Source: CBDCVN01 sp965223045 (lineage in GTDB: Bacteria > Deinococcota > Deinococci > Deinococcales > Trueperaceae). Taken from it: a DNA stretch of 64,000 nucleotides. The DNA is taken from the NCBI GenBank assembly GCA_965223045.1, contig CBDCVN010000013.1, forward strand, positions 3,100,001-3,164,000. The letters are read 5' to 3'. Both the position numbers and the translations under genes were made by a program. Positions 1-8,153 of the stretch are shown here, in pieces (the stretch's first letter is position 1; each line of letters starts with the position of its first letter). The notes under the pieces were generated by a model. The model saw nothing but the letters and a program-made list of their open reading frames with translations. It ran no database searches and had not been told where the DNA came from.

Positions 1-1
1 T

Positions 2-88
2 AACCATTCTGCAAAGGCTTTCGGGAAACTTTTGAATAGTCTTTTGAGTGGATTGTCCGTTGCAGCCACAGGAGTATTATATCTGTAA
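2..88 (+). CDS. Possible 3' end of an upstream gene (partial)
   Basis: One frame is open from the window edge to a TAA at 86-88 and reads as a small, Leu/Gly/Ser-rich tail. Twenty-eight codons are too few to name a family. It is listed because it is the only frame entering the window without a stop and its composition is protein-like. Low confidence. Confidence 0.25.
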   Translation, partial: NHSAKAFGKLLNSLLSGLSVAATGVLYL

Positions 89-763
89 AATCATAGTCCA
101 TCAACAAAATCACACGGATCAGAATCCATTCTGGATTAAACTTGCTTTTCTTGCTTGCATTTTGTTAGCATTTAGCTAGGTGCTAAAACACCTAACGATG
201 CCCCCTCAATCACTAACATAATACTTACCCTTGATTATAAAGCTTTCAACAGGCTAAAATAGTCATAAGACTTTTGAAGTCTTCGGAATAACCGTTGTTT
301 AGCTTCCTTAGAACTTACACAATAAAGCTCTGTGTATAAAACCTAGTAAGTTAAAACAAACCTATATTAAGTGGAACTGAACAAAGACAAGTAATTTGTA
401 GCTGAAGATAGTTTAATTTGGATAGTATATTTAAGATTATTTAGTAAAAGTCCTGTGTGAAGTAAGAAAATTATTCATAGTTTTGGTACAAAATATAATC
501 AGATCACTAAAGTTTACATAGTTAAAATTTGTAAGTAGTGTGCGTGATTCAAGTAAATACTTAAATTAATTCCTAAAATACATAGCAAATAACTCTTCGC
601 ATTAACTAGAAAACAAGTAATTAAGAAGCATCTCGCAATCTGCATCATTTTAGTACAGCTATTGACAAACATTAAAATAGTACCTGCATAAAATGTAGAT
701 TATGAGCAGTAAGGTAGCAAAATAAGCTCAGCATAAGTCTTTACTCTATAGCTTTAACCTCTG
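89..763. other. AT-rich non-coding spacer before the debranching gene
   Basis: No convincing ORF. A small hairpin lies at 177-194 (TAGGTG, six-base loop, CACCTA) without a T-tract. A TTGACA hexamer at 662-667 and TAAAAT at 689-694 could belong to the promoter of the next gene, but the 21-bp spacing is too long for a normal sigma-70 site, so this is only a candidate. Nothing else recognised. Confidence 0.4.
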
Positions 764-779
764 TGAAAGGAGGACCTTA

Positions 780-2828
780 ATGATTAGCTTCGGCCGAGAA
801 ATATGTAGCAACCTAGCAGAATCTGCTGCTAGAGAGTGGTTAGTTACTAATGGCATTGGGGGCTATGCGTCAGGTACTATCTCAGGGCAGCTTAGACGTC
901 GTTATCATGGCCTGCTTATAGCAGCACTTAAACCCCCTTTAGAAAATAAACTATTGCTGAGTAAAGTAGATGAAACTGTAGAGTATGATCAAAAAAGTTA
1001 TCCTTTGCATACCAATCACTGGGTAGGGGGTGTAGGAGAACCTTATGGTTTCCAGAACTTAGAGCACTTTCGCCTTGAAGGTACTACACCTGTATGGACT
1101 TTTACTTTTGCTGACGCCCTTTTAGAAAAACGAGTGTGGCTGAAACAAGGACAAAACACGGTCTATATACGCTATGACTTTCTTCGTGGCAGCCTGCCTT
1201 TGATCTTTTCAAGCAAACTACTAATCAACTATCGTCAACATGACAGCAATACCCATGCAAACAACTGGCAAATGGATATTCAGGCTATTGATAAAGGTCT
1301 AAAAGTACAAGCCTTTGAAGAAGCTACTCCCTTTTATCTTCTCTCAGAAGATGCTAAGCTCGAGGCTCGCCATATTTGGTATAGAGATTTTTATCTTAGT
1401 CTCGAGGGTCGCTTTGGCTTTGATGATATGGATGATCATCTTTATGCAGGGCAGCTCGAGAAAGTGCTAGAACCTGGCCAATCCTTAACAATTGTAGCCA
1501 CTACAGAACCTTTGACTCACTTTGATCTTGATGGCATATCAGCTTATGAAAATAGACGTATATACGAAGAAGAATTGTTATATCATCAAAATTTTACCTC
1601 ACCTAGCTGGATAAAACAACTCATGCTTTCAGCAGATCAATTTATTGTTCGAGGTAATTCACAAGCAGGAAATGAAATTTGTTCTGTTATGACAGGCTAC
1701 CCATGGTTTGGAGATAGAGGTCACAGTTCAATTATGGCCTTACCAGGACTCACCTTAGCTACAGGGCATTTTGAAGAAACTGCTAGTATGCTTAGAACTT
1801 TTGGAGAATATCTAAAGCAACCAGAAGATGTAGAGTCAAAAAACACCTTTAGTGCTAGTAATAGCAGTGCTAAAGCCAAACTTTTTTATATAGAGTCTCT
1901 ACGTGCTTATCTAGAAATGACCAAAGATGAAAAGTTATTGATAGAGCTCTTCCCTATTGCCGAAAGCATTATCCAACACCATAACTCTGATGTACAAAAT
2001 TGTGCCTATGTAGATCAAGATAGCCTTTTATATGTCGAAAAAACCGATCAAGGTAAAACATATCTAAGCAAATTCGTAGACTTAAATGCTTTATGGTTTA
2101 ATGCTGTTCTAAGCGTAGCTGACTTTGCATCTCAACTAGGTAAACCTGCAGAAACTTATCTCGAGCTAGCAAATAAAATTAAACAAAGCTTTCAACGTTT
2201 TTGGCAAGATGATCAAGCCTTTTGCTTTGATTCTCTAGATGGCCCAAATGGCCATGATACTAGATTACGTCCTTACCAAATTTTAGCTGTTTCATTAAAT
2301 TACAGCCCTCTTTCAAAAGAACAACAAAAAGCAGTGGTAGATATATCTGCTCGTAAACTACTTACATCCTATGGCTTGCGCAGCCTAGCTGACTATGAGC
2401 CTAATTATGTAGGGTGTTATGAAGGTGATCAGCAGAAACGTGCTGTGGCTTATTATCAAGGTACTATTTGGAGTTGGCTGATTGGACCTTTTGCAATAGC
2501 TCATTATCGTGTTTATAAAAATGCAAAGCTTGCCCGTTCATTCCTAACACCTTTTGAGGACCATCTATATAATCAGTGCCTAGGTAACATTAGCGAGATC
2601 TCTGATGGAGACGTCCCCTTTAAACCACGTGGTGCTATAGCTCATGCTCTAGGAGTTGCAGAAATTTTGAGAGTTTGGCAAGCAACTGATAGCCTACCTT
2701 CTTCGATTAGTAAATTTCCTAGCAAAGGCCTTAGAGACCTGACAGAATCATCTTTATATATACCTGAAAGTTTTCCTAATCCTTACCAGCAAAACAATGT
2801 TAAAGGAACAGATTTACACACTCTTTAA
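780..2828 (+). CDS. Glycogen debranching enzyme (amylo-alpha-1,6-glucosidase type, GH133-like)
   Basis: Predicted to hydrolyse alpha-1,6 branches of glycogen or related glucans in the cytoplasm. The 682-residue length and the N-terminal block EWLVTNGIGGYASGTISG followed by RRRYHGLLIAAL are hallmarks of the bacterial/archaeal debranching family. The C-terminal (alpha/alpha)6 domain is seen in GYPWFGDRGHSSIMALPG, YYQGTIWSWLIGPF and SEISDGDVPFKPRGAIAH. A strong ribosome site (AAAGGAGG) lies about 8 nt before the ATG. The 3' end overlaps recO by 15 bp, convergently. Oddity: families usually read WGRDTMI where this reads RGHSSIM, and AQAWSVAE where this reads AHALGVAE, so the active-site loops are divergent. 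It fits with the GH13 amylase at 29-30.5 kb in glucan turnover. Confidence 0.88.
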   Translation: MISFGREICSNLAESAAREWLVTNGIGGYASGTISGQLRRRYHGLLIAALKPPLENKLLLSKVDETVEYDQKSYPLHTNHWVGGVGEPYGFQNLEHFRLEGTTPVWTFTFADALLEKRVWLKQGQNTVYIRYDFLRGSLPLIFSSKLLINYRQHDSNTHANNWQMDIQAIDKGLKVQAFEEATPFYLLSEDAKLEARHIWYRDFYLSLEGRFGFDDMDDHLYAGQLEKVLEPGQSLTIVATTEPLTHFDLDGISAYENRRIYEEELLYHQNFTSPSWIKQLMLSADQFIVRGNSQAGNEICSVMTGYPWFGDRGHSSIMALPGLTLATGHFEETASMLRTFGEYLKQPEDVESKNTFSASNSSAKAKLFYIESLRAYLEMTKDEKLLIELFPIAESIIQHHNSDVQNCAYVDQDSLLYVEKTDQGKTYLSKFVDLNALWFNAVLSVADFASQLGKPAETYLELANKIKQSFQRFWQDDQAFCFDSLDGPNGHDTRLRPYQILAVSLNYSPLSKEQQKAVVDISARKLLTSYGLRSLADYEPNYVGCYEGDQQKRAVAYYQGTIWSWLIGPFAIAHYRVYKNAKLARSFLTPFEDHLYNQCLGNISEISDGDVPFKPRGAIAHALGVAEILRVWQATDSLPSSISKFPSKGLRDLTESSLYIPESFPNPYQQNNVKGTDLHTL

Positions 2829-3527
2829 GCTTTGCACTTCTCCTACGTGATAAGCAATGTAGCGCTTAAGTAGCAACCAGTGCTTATCTCGTTCAGCAAA
2901 ATCTAATTTTAATGCCTGCCGTACTGTTTTTTGGTGCAGGGCGATAAATTCATTGGTGATTTGCGAAGATAATTTTATGCCCTTTTCACATTCTTGACAG
3001 CTCAGTCCTCCAGAACTCACATCAAAAGCGCTATAAAAATCCTTATCAGTTAGCTTTTTACTGCAATAGGCACAACGAGTTAAACGGGGGGCCAATCCTG
3101 CTTGCCCCAAAAATTTCCAGCTAAAAACAATAGCAACTTTCTCAGGATCAGCATTTTGGTTTAAGCCACGCAAACTACTAGCTAAATACTCATAAGTCTT
3201 GCCAGAATGTACATCTGTAGTAAGTTTATCGGTAAGCTCTGCTAGAAAATGGGCATAGGGGTAGACTTCTGGCTTGGTTAATTTAGGTAAAGCACCATTT
3301 AGCTCTACTTGAGTTATTAACATGAGGTTTTCAGCAGATTTTTGATAGTACTGCAAATTAACATCATGGAAAAGGCTAAGTTTACCAAGATTGCCACCCA
3401 GAAATTTATTCTTAAGGGCTATACCATTGAACTTAGCACTAGGGCTTAGAAGTGTTACTATGACATCACCATTAGTCATGGCTTTTCGGCGGATTATTAT
3501 ACCTTCTATGAGCTTGTAGCGTTTCAT
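2814..3527 (-). CDS. recO: DNA repair protein RecO
   Basis: RecO anneals single strands and helps RecR load RecA in the RecFOR pathway. The 237-residue length is normal. The N-terminal OB-fold begins YKLIEGIIIRRKAMTNGDVIVTLLS, and a C-terminal zinc-binding motif is visible as CAYC (about residue 152) paired with CQEC. A ribosome site AAAGG lies 6 nt before the ATG. Transcribed away from the DUF427 gene's start region with a 25-bp gap, so both may share a transcript. Converges on the debranching gene and overlaps its end. No odd features. Confidence 0.88.
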   Translation of the reverse strand: MKRYKLIEGIIIRRKAMTNGDVIVTLLSPSAKFNGIALKNKFLGGNLGKLSLFHDVNLQYYQKSAENLMLITQVELNGALPKLTKPEVYPYAHFLAELTDKLTTDVHSGKTYEYLASSLRGLNQNADPEKVAIVFSWKFLGQAGLAPRLTRCAYCSKKLTDKDFYSAFDVSSGGLSCQECEKGIKLSSQITNEFIALHQKTVRQALKLDFAERDKHWLLLKRYIAYHVGEVQSLKSV

Positions 3528-3552
3528 GCAGTACCTTTATGCCTAAAATTAA

Positions 3553-3834
3553 CTAATCTGTGACCTCCACACCACGCCAAAAAGCAACATAATCTGTAAT
3601 ATTTTTGGCCGCATCTTTTGGCTTAGGATAGTACCAAGCAGCATCTTTATTAGCCTTGTCTTCAACAACTACATCGTAATAGCTAGCAACACCTTTCCAA
3701 GGACAAGTTGTATGGGTGTTGCTTTCTTTCAAAAACTCACTTTTGACAGAAGAAGCAGGAAAGTAATGGTTTCCTTCAACTACTATAGTGGCATCACTTT
3801 CTGCTATTATTTGGTCTTGCCATATTGCTTTCAT
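3553..3834 (-). CDS. DUF427 family protein
   Basis: A 93-residue protein of the DUF427 family. The diagnostic features are visible: YFPASSVK, then TTCPWKGVASYYDV, then AAWYYPKPKDAAKNITDYVAFW and the terminal GVEV. These small single-domain beta proteins have no firmly established function. The start has a good ribosome site (GAGAGGAAAC). It is the first gene of a probable two-gene unit with recO downstream. Full length, no defects seen. Confidence 0.85.
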   Translation of the reverse strand: MKAIWQDQIIAESDATIVVEGNHYFPASSVKSEFLKESNTHTTCPWKGVASYYDVVVEDKANKDAAWYYPKPKDAAKNITDYVAFWRGVEVTD

Positions 3835-3948
3835 TTCTTGTTTCCTCTCAAAAAGTATATCTTATATGCCTCACTACCGCACATGAATGAGAAAGATTAA
3901 GATAAACAAGTAACGTACAAGCCAAATAGTTTGTGTCAGAGAATAAGG

Positions 3949-3974
3949 ATTGTATACTTTAATTGTATACTTTA
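3949..3974. repeat. Perfect tandem 13-bp repeat upstream of trpB2
   Basis: ATTGTATACTTTA occurs twice back to back (3949-3961 and 3962-3974), each with the palindromic core GTATAC. It lies in the 309-bp spacer between the DUF427 gene and the TrpB2 gene. A two-site operator is possible but not shown; no other feature was recognised in the spacer. Confidence 0.6.
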
Positions 3975-4143
3975 GCTGTTAGTGGGCAAAATAGCTAAAA
4001 AGGCCAGAGTTTCAAATTTAGTTGCCATACCCGAATTATGAGATTTCAGCTACTAGGAGCATGAATAGTGATTCAAAAACATGAGAGCTAAGAGCCAATA
4101 ACATTAAGTTCTTTAAACTCGAGCTACTGATTGAAAGGAAGAA

Positions 4144-5505
4144 ATGAATACCAAAATTGTTCTAGAAGAAAAAGACATTCCTGAAAAGTGGTACAACATA
4201 GTGGCAGACATGCCTAACAAGCCTTTGCCACCTCTGCATCCAGCGACAAACGAGCCCATAGGACCTGATGCACTAGCACCATTGTTCCCTATGGCCTTGA
4301 TTGAGCAAGAAGTTAGTGCAGAAAAGTGGATAGAGATTCCTGAACAGGTACGAGAAATTTATCAAAAATGGCGTCCTACACCACTGTACAGAGCACATAG
4401 CCTAGAAAAAGCTTTAGATACACCTGCTAAAATTTACTATAAATATGAAGGTGTTAGTCCTGCTGGTTCTCATAAGCCTAACACTGCTGTAGCCCAAGCT
4501 TATTACAACAAGCAAGAAGGTGTTAAACGTATCACAACTGAGACAGGAGCAGGGCAATGGGGTAGTGCTTTAAGCTTTGCCTGCAAAATTTTTGACTTGG
4601 GTTGCGAAGTCTATATGGTCAAGATAAGTTATGAACAAAAACCCTACCGCAAGTTGATGATGAATACATGGGGTGCTAAAGTCATTGCATCACCCAGTGA
4701 ATTAACTGATGCAGGCCGCAAAATTTTAGCTGAAGACCCTAATTCGCCCGGTAGCTTAGGTATTGCAATTTCTGAGGCTGTAGAAGTAGCCGCTAAAAAT
4801 GATGATGCTAAGTATTCTTTGGGTAGTGTACTCAATCATGTGCTTATGCACCAAACTATTATAGGTTTAGAAGCCCTTAAACAATTAGAAATTGCTGGAG
4901 ATTTACCAGACGTAGTTATAGCGCCTTTCGGAGGTGGCTCTAACTTTGCGGGTCTAGCCTTTCCATTTTTAAGACTAAACCTCACTGAAGGTAAAACTAT
5001 TCGCTGTTTAGCAAGCGAGCCAACCTCTTGTCCCAAATTAACCAAAGGCGTTTTTAGATACGATTTTGGTGATACCGTAGGCATGACACCGCTGCTACCT
5101 ATGTACACACTAGGACATACCTTTGTACCTGCTAAAATACATGCTGGTGGTTTGCGTTATCATGGTGCAGGAGTAGTAGTTAGCCAACTACTTAAAGATA
5201 GACTTATTGAAGCAGAGGCTATTGACCAAATTGAAAGTTTTGAAGCAGGCTTAGTTTTTGCTCAAACAGAAGGAATTATTCCTGCTCCAGAAGCAAATCA
5301 TGGTATAGCTAGTGCTATACGTGAAGCAAATAAAGCAAAAGAAACTGGAGAAAGCAAGGTTATTCTTTTTAATCTCTGTGGACACGGCAATTTTGATATG
5401 TCAGCTTATGAAGCATATTTTGCAGGGGAACTTAAACCACATAGCTTAAGTCAAGAGGAAATAGATGCTGCTGTTGCTAAGATTGACACTCCTATTATCA
5501 ATTAA
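4144..5505 (+). CDS. trpB2: TrpB2-type tryptophan synthase beta chain-like protein
   Basis: PLP-dependent enzyme expected to condense indole with L-serine to tryptophan. The 453-residue length, long N-terminal extension and SPAGSHKPNTAVAQAYY block (PLP lysine near residue 111) mark the TrpB2 subgroup rather than the roughly 400-residue TrpB1. GAGQWGSALSFA and the phosphate-binding loop APFGGGSNFAG are intact. No trpA or other trp gene is adjacent, which is common for TrpB2 and fits indole salvage. A ribosome site GAAAGGAAG precedes the ATG. A tandem 13-bp repeat 170 bp upstream may be regulatory. Catalytic residues look complete. Confidence 0.88.
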   Translation: MNTKIVLEEKDIPEKWYNIVADMPNKPLPPLHPATNEPIGPDALAPLFPMALIEQEVSAEKWIEIPEQVREIYQKWRPTPLYRAHSLEKALDTPAKIYYKYEGVSPAGSHKPNTAVAQAYYNKQEGVKRITTETGAGQWGSALSFACKIFDLGCEVYMVKISYEQKPYRKLMMNTWGAKVIASPSELTDAGRKILAEDPNSPGSLGIAISEAVEVAAKNDDAKYSLGSVLNHVLMHQTIIGLEALKQLEIAGDLPDVVIAPFGGGSNFAGLAFPFLRLNLTEGKTIRCLASEPTSCPKLTKGVFRYDFGDTVGMTPLLPMYTLGHTFVPAKIHAGGLRYHGAGVVVSQLLKDRLIEAEAIDQIESFEAGLVFAQTEGIIPAPEANHGIASAIREANKAKETGESKVILFNLCGHGNFDMSAYEAYFAGELKPHSLSQEEIDAAVAKIDTPIIN

Positions 5506-5610
5506 ACTTAAAATAGCTTACAGCATTAAACTTAGCAAAGAATCAAACACATTATATGTTTAAGCTAGTTTTCAGATTCAAAGACAAAATGTTTACTTTA
5601 GGGCAAATTT

Positions 5611-6426
5611 GTGTATGATCCTGTAATTTTGTTATCTGTGCGTAATTCAGATGCTAATGAGTTTCTTAAGCAAGCTTTAAACGAGGGTAATTATGTAGTT
5701 GTCCCTCTGCGTAATGGTCGAATGGCCTTAGACTACTTACAACAAACAACACCTGACATTGCTATTTTAGATACCGAGTTAGCTAATATGAGTGGACTTG
5801 ATATTGCTAATCGCATGCGTTGTCTAAATAGGCTAAAAGACATACCTATAATTATCTTTAGTCCTAAAGTAACTCCATTTATTAAATCGCAGGGAGCCCT
5901 TCTTAAAATTGATGGCTATTTCAATAATTATCTTAGTAAAGAAGTGGTCCTTAAAACTGTAGACTTGTTGCTACGCAAAAAGGCAAGAAAAATTAATACA
6001 TATATTTTTGAAGAGGCCATTACTATTGATCCTATGCTCTTTGAAGTGCTTGGAAACAAAGCCAAGGAAACAATTCTTTTCATCGAAGATAGTTTAGCTA
6101 TGCGTACACTACTTGATCATTTTTTGAGACACGAAGGGTATGGTTTTAAAGCTCTATCCGATATTCCTGAAGCACAAGAGCTAATAAAAACAAGTTTGGT
6201 TTTATTTGATATAATTATCCTCGATTTACATTTGCCTAGTGGTTCAGGTCTTACACTATTAAAACAAATCAGGGATCTATCTAGGAGTGTGCCTGTTATT
6301 GTCCTATCCGCATTTGATGATGAGACAATTAAGCAGAAAGCATTGCAGTTTGGTGCCAACCGCTACATTAAAAAACCCTTTTCGCCACATGAACTTCTAA
6401 CAATTATTAGAAGTATGAGTGATTGA
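5611..6426 (+). CDS. Response regulator with two receiver domains
   Basis: 271 residues made of two tandem CheY-like receiver domains and no output domain. The second (about residues 145-268) is canonical: acidic pair in LFIEDSLAMR, phosphoacceptor Asp in IIILDLHLPSGSG, Ser in VLSAFDD and Lys in YIKKPF. The first keeps the phosphoacceptor Asp in AILDTELANMSG but lacks the N-terminal acidic pair (LLSVRNSD) and the KPF motif, so it may not be phosphorylated normally. Starts at GTG with a short AGGG ribosome site. No sensor kinase is adjacent. Probably a phosphorelay or protein-interaction module. Confidence 0.8.
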   Translation: MYDPVILLSVRNSDANEFLKQALNEGNYVVVPLRNGRMALDYLQQTTPDIAILDTELANMSGLDIANRMRCLNRLKDIPIIIFSPKVTPFIKSQGALLKIDGYFNNYLSKEVVLKTVDLLLRKKARKINTYIFEEAITIDPMLFEVLGNKAKETILFIEDSLAMRTLLDHFLRHEGYGFKALSDIPEAQELIKTSLVLFDIIILDLHLPSGSGLTLLKQIRDLSRSVPVIVLSAFDDETIKQKALQFGANRYIKKPFSPHELLTIIRSMSD

Positions 6427-6653
6427 AAATAGCCCTCCCAAATTAATTATCAATCACCCGTAATGACAATAACGTTGGACAACATTCTATGTATCTTGAA
6501 AACAACCTAGGATACAAATCTAACTTGCCTCTTTTCAAATTTGACCCACTGATTAGGGCTATTAGAGTATATGATAACCTATGTTATATTTGTGTAGCAC
6601 TTAGCATTACTATGTGCTTATGAAGCAATACTTTAAGATGAAGGAGAATGGGT

Positions 6654-6734
6654 ATGTACTTAAAACGTGCACTTAGAAATTGTTCTTCTCTTCTAGCAAA
6701 AGCTAGAAGCATTCAAACTTTTCTATACCCCTAA
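6654..6734 (+). CDS. Putative short leader ORF (26 aa) before a membrane protein gene
   Basis: An AAGGAG ribosome site at 6641-6646 stands 7 nt before this ATG (an earlier in-frame ATG at 6648 is too close to it). The peptide is basic and amphipathic (MYLKRALRNCSSLLAKARS and on) and stops 6 nt before the next gene, which has no ribosome site of its own. This suggests translational coupling. The hemE region has the same arrangement. No family is known. Confidence 0.35.
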   Translation: MYLKRALRNCSSLLAKARSIQTFLYP

Positions 6735-6740
6735 CTTGTT

Positions 6741-7154
6741 ATGAAAATAATTCGCATTGTCTTTAGCATTTTGTTCTATATAACTGCTGGAATCTCTATT
6801 TATATGATAAGCTTGCTATCGTTCATTAATCAACCATCTTGGGTTGCAAAGTACAATAGTTTAAACCTTTTTGTTGTTGTTGCCATACTAGCACTAGTTC
6901 TTGGAGCAACAGTTGCATTTTGGGGTTGGAAATCAACTACTGCGGGAATTACGCTCATATCAAGCACTGGGTTTGCCCTTTTAGTTATAGTCACTATTTT
7001 TTATCTGTCACTATCACCAAAGTTCAAAGAGACCTTTCCAAATAACAACTTTGATACTTTTAGTGATTATAAAACTGGCTGCATTACTGCACTTGTTTTA
7101 CTAATTGCAGGTAGTACTTTAACCGAGCTAGGCAGGCAAAAGAAGACTGAGTAA
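6741..7154 (+). CDS. Small integral membrane protein, unknown function
   Basis: 137 residues with four strongly hydrophobic segments (about 5-27, 42-62, 66-92 and 112-128) and a short charged C-terminus ending GRQKKTE. No family is recognised. There is no ribosome site before the ATG; instead a short ORF with a good site ends 6 nt upstream, so expression is probably by translational coupling. It stands between the receiver protein and a beta-propeller gene remnant and shows no operon partner that hints at its role. Confidence 0.6.
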   Translation: MKIIRIVFSILFYITAGISIYMISLLSFINQPSWVAKYNSLNLFVVVAILALVLGATVAFWGWKSTTAGITLISSTGFALLVIVTIFYLSLSPKFKETFPNNNFDTFSDYKTGCITALVLLIAGSTLTELGRQKKTE

Positions 7155-7417
7155 GGTACTGGACATCTAATAAAACTGTTTTTATTACAGTTACTGCACT
7201 ATTAACAGATCTAGCTTTTGATGAAAGTGGGCATTTGTGGACAGCATATAGTCAGGGTAAGCTTGGTAGATTAAGTCCTGCACAGTTAAGTGCTTCTGGT
7301 ACCAAAACACCTGAAGTGGTTATTACCAGCTCGAGCCTCAATCTTATGAGTCATGCAGAGGGTTTAGCATTCTATCCAGATCCAGCAAATTTACCACTTT
7401 ATCATGATATCCCCTAG
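7151..7417 (+). pseudogene. Remnant of a beta-propeller (NHL/SMP-30-like) repeat protein
   Basis: A frame open from 7151 to the TAG before 7418 encodes DLAFDESGHLWTAYSQGKLG, then RLSPAQLSASGTKTPEVVI, then HAEGLAFYPDPANLPLY. This matches the repeat pattern of secreted propeller proteins with PAQL(A)ASGxPTPxVxI units. Only about one repeat and a C-terminal edge remain, and there is no plausible start codon or signal peptide. It overlaps the end of the preceding gene by 4 bp. Best read as the 3' relic of a much longer gene. Confidence 0.6.
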
Positions 7418-7536
7418 GGTAAACCCTATGTAAAGGAGGGGCTAGTAGCGGTAAAATGCGTTAGAACTAGTAAAATATTCCCAGCCTCGAGCCCCTAAAA
7501 GCTCAAGACTACCTTACAAAATTTTCGATTACCCAG

Positions 7537-7560
7537 ACCTTGAAGGCCTTCAAGGTTTTT
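7537..7560 (+). terminator. Rho-independent terminator
   Basis: The perfect 20-bp palindrome ACCTTGAAGGCCTTCAAGGT (7537-7556) is followed directly by a run of T on the + strand only. It would form an 8-bp stem with a GGCC loop. It probably ended the transcript of the decayed beta-propeller gene and now separates the membrane-protein gene from the FmdB-like gene. Confidence 0.7.
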
Positions 7561-7756
7561 CCAAGCACTGTTTTATAAATGTATATTACCCATTTAGAAT
7601 ACAGTAAATAATACCCTTACTTAAAATCAAATATTGTCAGGTTAACATCAAAGCTTTACACTATAAAAATTGTGTGTGATTTTTTGAAGTTAAAAGACTT
7701 AGCATTTCAAACATACAATATAGTAAAGAAATTTTAGTTCTGGAGGCTGTAAACAT

Positions 7757-8107
7757 ATGCCCACTTATGTTTATAAGGATCTTGAAACTGGTGAAACATT
7801 TGAAGTAATACAAAGCATGACTGATACCGCTTTGAAGCAAAACCCTGAAACAGGAGCACCTGTAAAACGTATCATTCAACCAGTAGGAATTGCATTCAAA
7901 GGCTCAGGATTCTATGTGACAGATTCACGTAAGAAAACAAGCAGTGATACTAGTGATACAAAAGATTCCAAAAAAACAGAAGGTCAAAAGGTAGAGGGCT
8001 CGAGCAAAGAAGCAAAAGAGAGCAACTCAAGCACAAAAACTGACAGCAAAACTGACAGCAAAGCAGACAATAAAAATAAAGCAAAAGTAAAAAAGGCAAA
8101 TAAATGA
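7757..8107 (+). CDS. FmdB-type regulatory protein without zinc-ribbon cysteines
   Basis: 116 residues. Residues 1-60 follow the FmdB/CxxC_CXXC_SSSS domain: MPTYVYKDLETGETFEVIQS and GIAFKGSGFYVTDSR. The normal domain carries two CxxC pairs that bind zinc; here they are replaced by LETG and PETG, so there is no Cys at all. I recall a similar cysteine-less form from Deinococcus relatives. The C-terminal half is a low-complexity Ser/Lys/Asp/Thr tail with repeated TDSK units ending KVKKANK, probably disordered. A GGAGG ribosome site lies 11 nt before the ATG. The E2 acyltransferase follows after 46 bp. Role unknown. Confidence 0.78.
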   Translation: MPTYVYKDLETGETFEVIQSMTDTALKQNPETGAPVKRIIQPVGIAFKGSGFYVTDSRKKTSSDTSDTKDSKKTEGQKVEGSSKEAKESNSSTKTDSKTDSKADNKNKAKVKKANK

Positions 8108-8153
8108 ACGCTTTTCTATACTGCTTTTGGGATAAATATGGAAGGATTTAACT

